A stretch of 64,000 nucleotides of DNA. Source: Hungatella_A sp034142505 (lineage in GTDB: Bacteria; Bacillota; Clostridia; Lachnospirales; Lachnospiraceae). Positions within the stretch are counted from its first letter, which is position 1; each line of letters opens with the position of its first letter. The notes beneath the pieces are model-generated. The model ran no database searches and was not told the DNA's origin. It saw only the letters and a list, made by a program, of their open reading frames with translations. The stretch spans positions 160,615 through 224,614 of the forward strand of contig JAWZDV010000050.1 in NCBI GenBank assembly GCA_034142505.1, written 5' to 3'. Shown here piece after piece: positions 35,127-43,409 of the stretch. The position numbers and the translations under genes are program-made.

Positions 35127-36641
35127 ATGGGAAATGTGATTCTGGAGATGCGCCATATTACGAAACGCTTTCCGGGCGTGGTGGCGTTGAATGATGTGTC
35201 CATCACCTTGGAGGAGGGGGAGATCCTGGCTATCTGCGGTGAAAACGGAGCGGGGAAATCCACGCTGATGAAGGTTTTGAGCGGCACCTATACCAATAAA
35301 GATTATGAAGGCGAGATCTGGATTAACGGGGAAAAACGGGAATTCACATCGGTTAAGGTAGCTGAGGAATGCGGAATTGAGATGGTTTACCAGGAACTGA
35401 ATATGATGCTGGATGCCAGTATTGCGGAAAATGTATTCGTGGGCAATCTGCCGGGGAAAGGCGGATTTGTGGATTGGAAGACGTTGTATGCCAATACGGA
35501 GAACATCTTACAACAGATTGGACTGTTGATCTCGCCCAAAGAAAAGGCAAGGAATTTAAACAGCGGACAGATGCAGATGCTGGCGATCATGAGGGCCCTG
35601 CGGAAAGATCCCAGGATTATTGTGATGGATGAGCCGACCAGCGCGCTGTCGGATACGGAAGTGGATATTTTGATGGAGTTTTTGAATTCACTGCGCAAAC
35701 GGGGGATTTCCTGCATTTTCATCACCCATAAGCTGGAAGAGATCTTCCGGATTGCCGACCGCGTGGTGGTGATGCGGGACGGCCAGTTTATATCCGGCAA
35801 TCCTATCGGCCAGGTGGAGCCAAAGCAGCTGATTGAGGAGATGGTGGGCAGAAAGGTGGAGAATTTATACCCGAAGGAAACGGTGGAGTTTGGGGAAGAG
35901 GTGCTTCGAATCGAACATTTGACGGTTCCCCATCCCACGATCCAGGGTAAAAATATTGTGGAGGATATCGGATTTTCCCTGCGGCGCGGGGAGATTCTGG
36001 GAATTGGCGGCCTGGTGGGAGCCGGGCGCAGCGAGGTGCTGGGAGCAATCTTCGGCCAGATCACCAGAGGTGTGTCCAAGAAGGTGTTTATCCAGGGGAA
36101 AGAGGTGGAGATTCATCAGCCCAAGGATGCGATTCGGGCCGGTTTGGGATTTGTGACGGAGGAGCGGAAGCGGTCCGGTTTTGTCTGGGTACTCAGCGTG
36201 CGGGAAAATTTAACACTCTGCGCGCTGCCGGAGCTTCCCCACAAATATTTTATTGATAAGAAGGAGGAAGTAAAGCGGGCGGGTTCCATTTTTGAGCGGC
36301 TTCGGGTGAAAGCGCCTTCGCTGGAGACCATGATCGTCAACTTATCCGGGGGGAACCAGCAGAAGGTGGTTCTCGGCAAATGGCTGCTGGCCCAGCCGCA
36401 GATTCTCTTTGTGGATGAGCCTACGAAAGGGATTGATGTGGGGGCAAAAGCAGAGATCTATAAACTGATTAATGAGCTTGCCAGATCCGGTATCTCAATT
36501 GTTATGGTGTCATCGGATATGCCGGAGCTGACTTCCATGAGCGACCGGTGTCTGGTACTCAGCAATGGTCATATCACCGGGGAGTTTACAAAGGAAGAGA
36601 TTACCCAGGAAAATGTGATGCGGGCGGCGATTGCGACTTGA
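35127..36641 (+). CDS. Sugar ABC transporter ATP-binding protein, RbsA family (two ABC domains)
   Basis: 504 residues with two nucleotide-binding domains. Domain 1 has Walker A GENGAGKST (about 38), a degenerate signature LNSGQMQM (about 145) and Walker B IIVMDEPTSAL. Domain 2 (from about 260) has a degenerate Walker A GLVGAGRSE, a good signature LSGGNQQK (about 405) and Walker B ILFVDEPTKGID. One canonical and one degenerate ATP site is normal for RbsA/XylG/MglA proteins. Preceded by TTAGGAGG. Co-transcribed with the permease and the following catabolic genes. Confidence 0.93.
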   Translation: MGNVILEMRHITKRFPGVVALNDVSITLEEGEILAICGENGAGKSTLMKVLSGTYTNKDYEGEIWINGEKREFTSVKVAEECGIEMVYQELNMMLDASIAENVFVGNLPGKGGFVDWKTLYANTENILQQIGLLISPKEKARNLNSGQMQMLAIMRALRKDPRIIVMDEPTSALSDTEVDILMEFLNSLRKRGISCIFITHKLEEIFRIADRVVVMRDGQFISGNPIGQVEPKQLIEEMVGRKVENLYPKETVEFGEEVLRIEHLTVPHPTIQGKNIVEDIGFSLRRGEILGIGGLVGAGRSEVLGAIFGQITRGVSKKVFIQGKEVEIHQPKDAIRAGLGFVTEERKRSGFVWVLSVRENLTLCALPELPHKYFIDKKEEVKRAGSIFERLRVKAPSLETMIVNLSGGNQQKVVLGKWLLAQPQILFVDEPTKGIDVGAKAEIYKLINELARSGISIVMVSSDMPELTSMSDRCLVLSNGHITGEFTKEEITQENVMRAAIAT

Positions 36642-36654
36642 AAAGGGGGATTTC

Positions 36655-37452
36655 ATGAGAACAGTTCAATTTGAATATTTACGTCCGGAAGAAATTCTGG
36701 AGGAGCAGGAGCGCTGTTCCATCGCCTATCTTCCGGTTGGACCGCTGGAGTGGCACGGGCCGGCGATGCCATATGGCACAGATCCTTTGGCGGCGGCACA
36801 GGTGGCGCGCATGGCGGCCGGGATTACCGGGGGCGTGGTACTCCCGCCGCTATATCTGGGGACAGAGCGGGAACGTGACCGGAAACTTTTGGAGGATGCC
36901 GGGTTTGAAAACCTGGATATCTATGTAAAAGGCATGGATGTGCCGGGGAATACCATGGCGAGTTTTTACACACCGGAGGAAATCTTTGGCGTGGTGGTTC
37001 GGGAGTATCTGCGTCTTCTGGTGAAGCAGGGATATCGGCTGATTGTCATTGTAAATGGCCACGGAGCCACGGGACAGACGTCAACGCTTGAGCGGCTGGC
37101 GGTTGAATTTTCCAACGAGACGGCCAGCCGGGTGATCTCTGTGATGGGAATTGCACCTTATGATCCGGAGGATGAAGACAGGGGACATGCCACCAGACTG
37201 GAAACCTCGATTCAGATGGCGCTGCACCCGGAGAATGTGGACCTTGCCAGACTTCCGCCAAAACCGGAGAAGCTGAGGAGCAGCGACTGGGGGATTATGG
37301 ACGGTTTTACGTTTGAGGGGAACCCGCCGGCGGACCGGTGTGTGGTCTATGACCCGAGGGATGCCACGGCAGAGATGGGAGTACGGTATCTGGAGGCCAG
37401 CGCGGCCTATGTGGCAGAGAGGGCGGCAAAGGCCTATGAGGAGCTGAGATGA
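36655..37452 (+). CDS. Creatininase-family amidohydrolase
   Basis: A 265-residue metal-dependent amidohydrolase fold. Metal ligands are visible in PVGPLEWHGPAMPYGTDPL (Glu, His, Asp near residues 32-42), VNGHGATGQ (His near 128) and later acidic residues. Family members cleave creatinine or formamide-type cyclic amides and phospho-compounds. Here it sits inside a sugar operon, so the substrate may be a sugar-derived lactam or lactone (inference). AAAAGGGGGA lies before ATG 36655. It overlaps the next gene by 4 bases (ATGA). Confidence 0.85.
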   Translation: MRTVQFEYLRPEEILEEQERCSIAYLPVGPLEWHGPAMPYGTDPLAAAQVARMAAGITGGVVLPPLYLGTERERDRKLLEDAGFENLDIYVKGMDVPGNTMASFYTPEEIFGVVVREYLRLLVKQGYRLIVIVNGHGATGQTSTLERLAVEFSNETASRVISVMGIAPYDPEDEDRGHATRLETSIQMALHPENVDLARLPPKPEKLRSSDWGIMDGFTFEGNPPADRCVVYDPRDATAEMGVRYLEASAAYVAERAAKAYEELR

Positions 37453-38387
37453 GGGAGGCAGATTTGGTTCTCCGTTCGGAGGACTTAGAGGTAACGCTTT
37501 TGGCTCCGGAGGAGGAATTTTTGAGCCGGCGGTTTGCATCTCCCGGTGTGGTGAAGCAGGTGGTTCTTCATGGAACGCATGTGTTCTGCCAGCCGGAGCA
37601 GTGGAAGCCGGACCGGCCTACCTGCCATGGCGTGGGGCTGTGCGGGGAATTCGTCTGGGATGAACTGGCAGAGGAAGCGAAGCCGGGACAGTGGTTTTCG
37701 AAGCTTGGGGTGGGTGTTTTAAGGCAGCGGGAGGAGGGAGGCTCTTATGATATGTGGAAATCTTACGAGTGCCGGCCTTTCCCGGTTACCTGTCATCAGA
37801 CGCGGCAGCAGGCGGTGTTTTTCCAGCGGCAGGAGCCCTGTCTTGGCGTGGCGGCGGATCTGACCAGGACTGTCTCAGTTTACCGGAATCTGGTTACGGT
37901 TACAACGGAGCTTGTGAACACCGGAGGGCGGACCCTGGACTTGTGGGAATACCAGCACAATTTTCTGGCGATTGACCAGCTGCCCATGGGACCGGGATAT
38001 CATCTGTCGGTTCCGTTTGACGGGACGGCGGGTGGGATGGTGAATCAATCAGTTAGAATCGAAGATTATCAGAGTCCGGTGGAAGGTGTTTTTCGGGTTT
38101 CGGGAACAGAGATCAGTTACCGGAAAATGATGGACAATACTGCCTGCCACAAGGTGACGGAGCAAGAGGAGATTCTGTCCTGCCCGGAGTACCGGTGGAC
38201 GATGAGCCATGAGAAAAGTCCGGCAAGAGTCGGGGAGACGGTGCATTTTCTTCCGCAGAGACTGGTAATCTGGGGAATTGAGCACTGTCTCTGTGCGGAG
38301 GTGTATGACCGCTGGCGACTGAAACCCGGGCAGCGGCGGGTTTCGGCGAGAACCTGGTGTTTTGAGGATGAGAAGACTGGAAGATGA
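37449..38387 (+). CDS. Galactose-mutarotase-like protein of unknown specificity
   Basis: A 312-residue cytosolic, beta-strand-rich protein. A central segment VTVTTELVNTGGRTLDLWEYQHNFLAID (about 150-180; Asn-Thr-Gly then His-Asn-Phe) resembles the strand carrying the active-site histidine in aldose-1-epimerase-like proteins. GVGVLRQREEGGSYDMWKSY (about 86-105) is another fold-typical stretch. A sugar epimerase or binding role fits the operon but is not proven. It is translationally coupled to the creatininase-like gene. Confidence 0.6.
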   Translation: MREADLVLRSEDLEVTLLAPEEEFLSRRFASPGVVKQVVLHGTHVFCQPEQWKPDRPTCHGVGLCGEFVWDELAEEAKPGQWFSKLGVGVLRQREEGGSYDMWKSYECRPFPVTCHQTRQQAVFFQRQEPCLGVAADLTRTVSVYRNLVTVTTELVNTGGRTLDLWEYQHNFLAIDQLPMGPGYHLSVPFDGTAGGMVNQSVRIEDYQSPVEGVFRVSGTEISYRKMMDNTACHKVTEQEEILSCPEYRWTMSHEKSPARVGETVHFLPQRLVIWGIEHCLCAEVYDRWRLKPGQRRVSARTWCFEDEKTGR

Positions 38388-38406
38388 CGGAAAGAGGAGG
38401 TTAAGG

Positions 38407-39258
38407 ATGGCAGGAATGAATAGAAAGAAAGCGATTGTGACCGGCGCCAGCCGTGGAATTGGCCGGGGGATTGCGCTGTGTCTGGCGGAGGAGGGCTATG
38501 ATCTGGCGATCTCTTATTATTCCAAGGAGGAGGAAGCCCTGGAAGTGAAGAGGGAGATTGAGAGCCGTTTCCAGACAACCTGCGCCGTGTTTGGCGCAAG
38601 GCTGGAAGAGAAAGGAGCCGGGGGCAGATTGTTTGAACAGGCGGTGGAGGAACTTGGCGGGCTGGATCTTTTGGTGAATAACGCGGGGGTCACCATCATG
38701 GACCATTTTCTGGATCTGACGGAGGAGACCTTGGATTTTCTGATCGCCCTGGATTTTAAGAATTATCTGCTGATGACGAGGGAGGCGGCCCGTTACATGG
38801 CCCGCGGCAAGATTCGTGGAAGCGTGGTCAACATTACTTCTTCCCGCGGGGAACGGGCGTATCCCGGGGACGCGGTGTATGGTGGATTGAAGGCGGGTCT
38901 GAACCGGGCGATTCAGTCCATTGCCCTGGATCTTGCACCTTACGGAATCCGGGTAAATAATGTGGCGCCGGGGGCCATCTGTATCCGTACAAAAGAGGAG
39001 ATCGAAAAGGACGAGGCGCTTCGGGGGCAGGTGCCCGCGGACTTCTGGGAACTTCTGGGGAAACGGATTCCTCTTGGACGGTCCGGCACACCCGAGGATA
39101 TTGGACGGGCTGTGGCATTTTTGGCGTCGGAACAGGCATCCTACATCACCGGGGTGACGCTCCGGGTGGACGGCGGTCTGATTTTGCCGGGTATGCCGGA
39201 GAAACAGGAAGGAGATGCGGACTGGGGATGGGGGTCTATCCAGCCGAATTCGCTATAA
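38407..39258 (+). CDS. SDR-family NAD(P)-dependent oxidoreductase
   Basis: A 283-residue short-chain dehydrogenase. Coenzyme motif TGASRGIG is near residue 13, NNAG near 90, the catalytic serine in NITSSRGERA near 143, and YGGLK (Tyr-x3-Lys) near 158. The C-terminal GVTLRVDGGLILPG is family-typical. It probably oxidises a hydroxyl of a sugar or sugar acid, feeding the dehydratase next door. AGAGGAGG lies six bases before ATG 38407. The extra tail of about 20 residues after the core is unusual but harmless. Confidence 0.93.
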   Translation: MAGMNRKKAIVTGASRGIGRGIALCLAEEGYDLAISYYSKEEEALEVKREIESRFQTTCAVFGARLEEKGAGGRLFEQAVEELGGLDLLVNNAGVTIMDHFLDLTEETLDFLIALDFKNYLLMTREAARYMARGKIRGSVVNITSSRGERAYPGDAVYGGLKAGLNRAIQSIALDLAPYGIRVNNVAPGAICIRTKEEIEKDEALRGQVPADFWELLGKRIPLGRSGTPEDIGRAVAFLASEQASYITGVTLRVDGGLILPGMPEKQEGDADWGWGSIQPNSL

Positions 39259-39279
39259 AGAGAGGAAAGGTTAAAGGAT

Positions 39280-40488
39280 ATGGTTGAGATACGTGATATA
39301 CGGACAGTTCTGACGGCTCCGAATGGGGTTGATTTGGTGGTGGTCAAAGTGGAGACCACGGAGCCGGGGCTTTATGGAATCGGCTGCGCGACGTTTACCC
39401 AGAGATACGCGGCTGTCCGGACCGCGGTGGAGGAGTACTTAAAGCCGCTTTTGGTGGGGAAAGCCGTCAACAACATTGAGGACATCTGGCAGCTTTCTGC
39501 CGGAAATTCCTATTGGAGAAATGGTCCGGTGCTGAACAATGCCATCTCCGGCGTGGATCAGGCCTTGTGGGATATCAAGGGAAAGATGGCGGGCATGCCG
39601 GTGTATGAGCTGCTGGGGGGAAAATGCCGTCCGGCTGCCGCCGTTTACCGCCATGCGGATGGACGGGATGAAAAAGAATTGATGGATCAGGTGGAACAGT
39701 ATACGGAGCAGGGATACCATTATCTCCGTGTTCAGATGGGCACCTATGGGGGCCAGATGAACGGGGGGAAGCAGGTGATTCATTCTCCTGAGGGAGTTTT
39801 GGAAGGCGCTTACTATGACCCGGCCCAGTATGCGGCGGGGGTGGTGCATATGTTTGATTACGTGCGGAGCAGAGTGGGGAACCGGGTGGAACTCTGCCAT
39901 GATATCCATGAGCGGCTCACTCCCATAGCCTCGCTGAATCTGGCAAAGGAACTGGAGAAATATCATCTGTTTTTCCTGGAGGACGCGCTTCCTCCGGAGC
40001 AGGTGGAATGGTTTTCCATATTCAGGAATCAGACATCCACACCTCTGGCTATGGGAGAGCTGTTTGTGAATCCGCAGGAGTGGAAGACTCTGGTTACCGG
40101 GCATCTGATCGACTTTATCCGCGTTCATCTGAGTATGATCGGCGGTCTGACTCCGGCGAAAAAGCTGGCGGTCCTGTGTGAGAGTTTTGGGGTCCGGACG
40201 GCCTGGCATGGTCCAAATGATATTACTCCCGTGGGGGTGGCGGCCCAGCTTCATCTGGATTTGACCAGTCCCAACTTTGGCGTCCAGGAGTTCTTCGGGT
40301 TCAGTGATCTGGAACGGGAGATATTTCGGGGATGCCCGGAGGTGAAAGACGGTTATTTATATCCCAATGAGAAGCCCGGATTTGGAATAGAATTTGATGA
40401 GGAATTGGCTAATCGTTATCCGTGCCAGTTTCGGGATCATGGATGGCTTCAGTCACGGCTGCCGGATGGGACGGCGGTTCGGCCGTAG
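39280..40488 (+). CDS. Enolase-superfamily sugar-acid dehydratase (ManD/RspA-like)
   Basis: A 402-residue member of the mandelate racemase/enolase superfamily. The N-terminal capping domain spans about 1-110 (SAGNSYWRNGPVLNNAISGVD is typical of ManD/RspA). The barrel contains the Mg ligands in ELCHDIHERLTP (Asp), FFLEDALPPE (Glu) and MGELFVNP (Glu), and the His of AWHGPND. Relatives dehydrate D-mannonate or D-gluconate to 2-keto-3-deoxy acids; some RspA proteins have little activity. With the SDR it suggests a sugar-oxidation route. Confidence 0.9.
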   Translation: MVEIRDIRTVLTAPNGVDLVVVKVETTEPGLYGIGCATFTQRYAAVRTAVEEYLKPLLVGKAVNNIEDIWQLSAGNSYWRNGPVLNNAISGVDQALWDIKGKMAGMPVYELLGGKCRPAAAVYRHADGRDEKELMDQVEQYTEQGYHYLRVQMGTYGGQMNGGKQVIHSPEGVLEGAYYDPAQYAAGVVHMFDYVRSRVGNRVELCHDIHERLTPIASLNLAKELEKYHLFFLEDALPPEQVEWFSIFRNQTSTPLAMGELFVNPQEWKTLVTGHLIDFIRVHLSMIGGLTPAKKLAVLCESFGVRTAWHGPNDITPVGVAAQLHLDLTSPNFGVQEFFGFSDLEREIFRGCPEVKDGYLYPNEKPGFGIEFDEELANRYPCQFRDHGWLQSRLPDGTAVRP

Positions 40489-40492
40489 ATAA

Positions 40493-40538
40493 GACAGGCC
40501 CGGTATGCCACAATGTGTGTGGCGCCGGGCCTGTTTTT
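40493..40538 (+). terminator. Terminator of the sugar-acid operon
   Basis: acaggcccgg (40494-40503) pairs with ccgggcctgt (40525-40534), followed by TTTTT. Confidence 0.9.
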
Positions 40539-40561
40539 ATGGTAAAAATACACAGTTTCGA

Positions 40562-40590
40562 TTGTGCAGAAGTTTCAAAAATGATATGAT
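40562..40590 (+). promoter_or_regulatory. Promoter of the yesNM-type operon
   Basis: TTGTGC (40562-40567), 17 bp, TGA-TATGAT (-10 at 40585-40590; extended). AGTTTC occurs twice nearby, 17 bp apart (about 40555 and 40572), a possible autoregulatory site. Confidence 0.6.
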
Positions 40591-40661
40591 GAAACCATGA
40601 TTTGTCAAAATATGTCGAATGGGTTTGGCTGTTGGGAGCAGAAAAGGGGAGCGATTGGAAG

Positions 40662-41417
40662 ATGTATGAGTTATTGCTGGTGGATGATGAGGAGATGTCC
40701 AGGAACAGTCTGGCAACGTATTTTCCGTGGGAGGATTATGGGTTTCATGTCTGCGGACAGGTTTCCAATGGGAAAGAGGCTCTGGACTTTATGGAGGAAC
40801 AGATTGTGCATGTGGTGCTGACAGATATCAGCATGCCGATTATGGACGGGGTGCAGCTGGCGGAGAGGCTGCGGGAGCGGGAGGAGGAACCGCCCTGTGT
40901 GGTTTTCCTGAGTGCATACAATGATTTTCAGTACGCGCAGAACGCGATCCGCTATGGGGTGCGGTTTTATATTCTGAAGCCTTCGGATTTCGATGAGATC
41001 CGGGAGACATTTACGAAGATTCGGGAGGAACTGGACGAGAAGTTTCAGGTAGAAGAAACGCCGGCGGCTGGATATGACGAGGATGAGATTATCAGCCAGG
41101 TGCTTCAGTATATCCAGAAGGAATACCGGTTTGGGACGCTGGGGGAGCTGGCGAAGAAGATTCATCTGAATTCCTCTTATTTGAGCCAGCTGATTAAATT
41201 GAAGACAGGAAAGAACTTTGTGGATCTGCTGTTTGAGATGAGAATGAAACAGGCCTGCATCTTCCTGCAGGACCCGGAGGTGAAGATTTACCAGATCAGC
41301 AGTCTGGTGGGCTATACGAATCCCAACAATTTTACGCGGGCGTTTAAGACCTATTACCAGACCTCCCCAAAGGAGTACCGGCTTTCCCATTCCCATAAAG
41401 GAAGTGTGGGAAAATGA
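40662..41417 (+). CDS. Response regulator with AraC-type output, YesN family
   Basis: A 251-residue regulator. Its receiver domain (1-120) has acidic pocket VDDE (8-11), phosphoacceptor D55 in LTDISMPIMDG, and YILKPSDF. The C-terminal AraC domain (about 150-245) has two helix-turn-helix units: LGELAKKIHLNSSYLSQLIK, then ISSLVGYTNPNNFTRAFK ending SPKEYR. YesN-type regulators activate nearby sugar transport genes on phosphorylation by their YesM partner. ATG 40662 starts exactly at the receiver's first strand; the upstream frame is through the promoter. Confidence 0.93.
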   Translation: MYELLLVDDEEMSRNSLATYFPWEDYGFHVCGQVSNGKEALDFMEEQIVHVVLTDISMPIMDGVQLAERLREREEEPPCVVFLSAYNDFQYAQNAIRYGVRFYILKPSDFDEIRETFTKIREELDEKFQVEETPAAGYDEDEIISQVLQYIQKEYRFGTLGELAKKIHLNSSYLSQLIKLKTGKNFVDLLFEMRMKQACIFLQDPEVKIYQISSLVGYTNPNNFTRAFKTYYQTSPKEYRLSHSHKGSVGK

Positions 41418-43204
41418 GGCGGATACATACCATGCGCCAGCGGTTTTTCTTCAAAAGCTTCTTCCAGAATACGCTGCTGCTTTTAGTCCCTATTTTATTG
41501 ATTGGGCCGTTCAGCATCTGGGAATTGAATATGGAGAGTCGTAACGCGCTGAAAAAGAGCAGTTACAATGTACTGTATCAGATGGATGAGACTATGAATT
41601 CTCTGTTGTCGGAGTTGGACAATGTCTATTATTATATCCGCTCCAATCCATCCATTACCACCAGTCTGAAGGCGGCGTACAGTGAGCCGGAGATCACGCT
41701 GAACAGCCTTCGGAGTATCAACAATATCAGCTCGCTGCTGCGCTACTATATGTATACCAGCGAGTATGTCCAGTCGATTTATGTCTATTATTATAATGAC
41801 CGTGACCGGCTGCTGGTGCCGGAAAAAGGGATGGTTTCTCTCGAAGCCCACAGCGCTAATGGGTGGATTGAGGCTTCGAAGGAGATTGAGGAAGATATCT
41901 GGCTGGATACGGCCAATGTGGCGCCGGATAAGTATTCGGAGGAAAGGCCGGTGATCTATTACTGCCGGAAACTGTATTCCACCATTGACCCGTCCAATCC
42001 CATCGGGGTGATTGCGGTTCAGTATGACGCGGATGCATTGATCAAGTATATTGATTCGCTGGGGCTTTATAAGGAGCAGTCGATTACAGTTTTGAATAAG
42101 AAGAATCAGATTTTGTTTCAGAATATGCCGGTGGACGCGTTGCAATTCTTCGACAGCGGAACGGACATGCAGCTGGGGGAGTTTGAATATACGGATATTG
42201 CCATGGATCATGAGAATTATACGGTGTCTCAGATGCATTCCAACTATGTGAAGGATTTAGATTATGTTTCGGTGGTGCCGACGAGGAATATCCTCCGGTC
42301 CTCCAGCTGGTTTGCTACGGTGTTCTGTATTCTGGTGGGCGGGGCGATTGTGCTGGCGATGATTCTGGCGGTGTTTAAGACGCAGAAGGATTATAAGAGA
42401 CTGGAGGAAATTCTGGACCTGCTCAGCCACCCGGAGCTGGCCGTGTCTCACAAACAGGAGAAGGCGGGGGCATTTCTGGACCCGTATAACTATATTACTT
42501 ACAATATTCTGCATCTGTTTTTGCAGCAGAATTACTTAAAGGTGCAGACGTCGGAGCAGAAGTATAAGCTGAAGACGCTGGAACTGATGGCATTGCAGCA
42601 ACAGATCAATCCTCATTTTCTTCACAATACACTGAACACGATATACTGGGAAGCGATTGCGCTGACCAAGGGGCCCAATACCTGTGCGGATATGCTGACA
42701 AAGCTGGCGGCGATCATGCGGTACTCGCTGGGAAATCCGGATGAGAGCGTGACGATCCGGGAGGAACTTGGATATCTGAAAAATTATGTCTTTATCCAGG
42801 CGAGGAGATACCAGAATAAATTCCGGGTGGAGTACGATATCGACGATCAGGTGATGGATTATCCCATCCGCAAGATTCTTCTCCAGCCTTTGGTGGAAAA
42901 TGCGATCAATCATGGGATCAAGGAACTGGAGCGGGAAGGCGTGATCCGGATTAAGATTCATGGCTGTGATGGTTATCTTTATATCAGCGTGCTGGACACG
43001 GGTCTTGGAATGGACCGGGATACGCTGCAAAGGCTTCGGGAGTCGCTGATTCACACGGAGGAATACAGTCCCCATGTGGGGCTGTTGAATTCCCACAGGC
43101 GGCTGGTGCTGACTTATGGACAGGAAGCGGGAATCCATGTCTGTTCCCACAGGAACCGTGGGACGTGCATCTTCTTCCGCCTGCCGCTCCCTCTTGCGGC
43201 ATAG
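41414..43204 (+). CDS. Sensor histidine kinase, YesM family
   Basis: 596 residues. Transmembrane helix 1 lies at about 14-34, then an extracytoplasmic sensor of about 260 residues. Helix 2 is at about 296-320, and a cytoplasmic linker follows. The His_kinase segment QQQINPHFLHNTLNTIYW carries phosphoaccepting H401. The ATPase domain has QPLVENAINHGI (N box) and DTGLGMD (G1). Overlaps yesN by 4 bases. Probably senses a glycan product, or the loaded binding protein encoded next. Confidence 0.93.
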   Translation: MRRIHTMRQRFFFKSFFQNTLLLLVPILLIGPFSIWELNMESRNALKKSSYNVLYQMDETMNSLLSELDNVYYYIRSNPSITTSLKAAYSEPEITLNSLRSINNISSLLRYYMYTSEYVQSIYVYYYNDRDRLLVPEKGMVSLEAHSANGWIEASKEIEEDIWLDTANVAPDKYSEERPVIYYCRKLYSTIDPSNPIGVIAVQYDADALIKYIDSLGLYKEQSITVLNKKNQILFQNMPVDALQFFDSGTDMQLGEFEYTDIAMDHENYTVSQMHSNYVKDLDYVSVVPTRNILRSSSWFATVFCILVGGAIVLAMILAVFKTQKDYKRLEEILDLLSHPELAVSHKQEKAGAFLDPYNYITYNILHLFLQQNYLKVQTSEQKYKLKTLELMALQQQINPHFLHNTLNTIYWEAIALTKGPNTCADMLTKLAAIMRYSLGNPDESVTIREELGYLKNYVFIQARRYQNKFRVEYDIDDQVMDYPIRKILLQPLVENAINHGIKELEREGVIRIKIHGCDGYLYISVLDTGLGMDRDTLQRLRESLIHTEEYSPHVGLLNSHRRLVLTYGQEAGIHVCSHRNRGTCIFFRLPLPLAA

Positions 43205-43220
43205 TGGGACACGAAAGAGA

Positions 43221-43254
43221 AAAGGCTATGGCATAGTGATATACCATAGCCTTT
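43221..43254 (+). terminator. Terminator after the yesM-type gene
   Basis: aaaggctatgg (43221-43231) pairs with ccatagccttt (43244-43254). The T tract is short. Confidence 0.65.
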
Positions 43255-43302
43255 GTGCTGCCCTAAGACCTAAAATAAAGATAGTTTTTTAAAAGAAGAT
43301 AG

Positions 43303-43372
43303 AAAATCAGGATATGCAAATAAAAATCAGCGTCGTATGAAAAATCAGGTAAATTTGTTATAGTGAAATCAG
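43303..43372 (+). promoter_or_regulatory. Promoter with repeated AAAATCAG sites upstream of the sugar SBP gene
   Basis: AAAATCAG occurs at 43303-43310, 43323-43330 and 43341-43348 (20- and 18-bp steps), with a partial aaatcag at 43366-43372. The extended -10 TGT-TATAGT is at 43356-43364 without a good -35. Direct repeats at helical-turn spacing are typical of AraC-type activators, so the YesN-like regulator is the likely binder (inference). Confidence 0.6.
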
Positions 43373-43409
43373 CAAATGTATCTTGATTCTATATGAGAAG
43401 GGAGTTCAG

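Noticed and set aside
43303..43372. AAAATCAG repeats as a CRISPR array
   Set aside because: Repeats are only 8 bp, copy number is three, spacers are 10-12 bp, and no cas gene is near.
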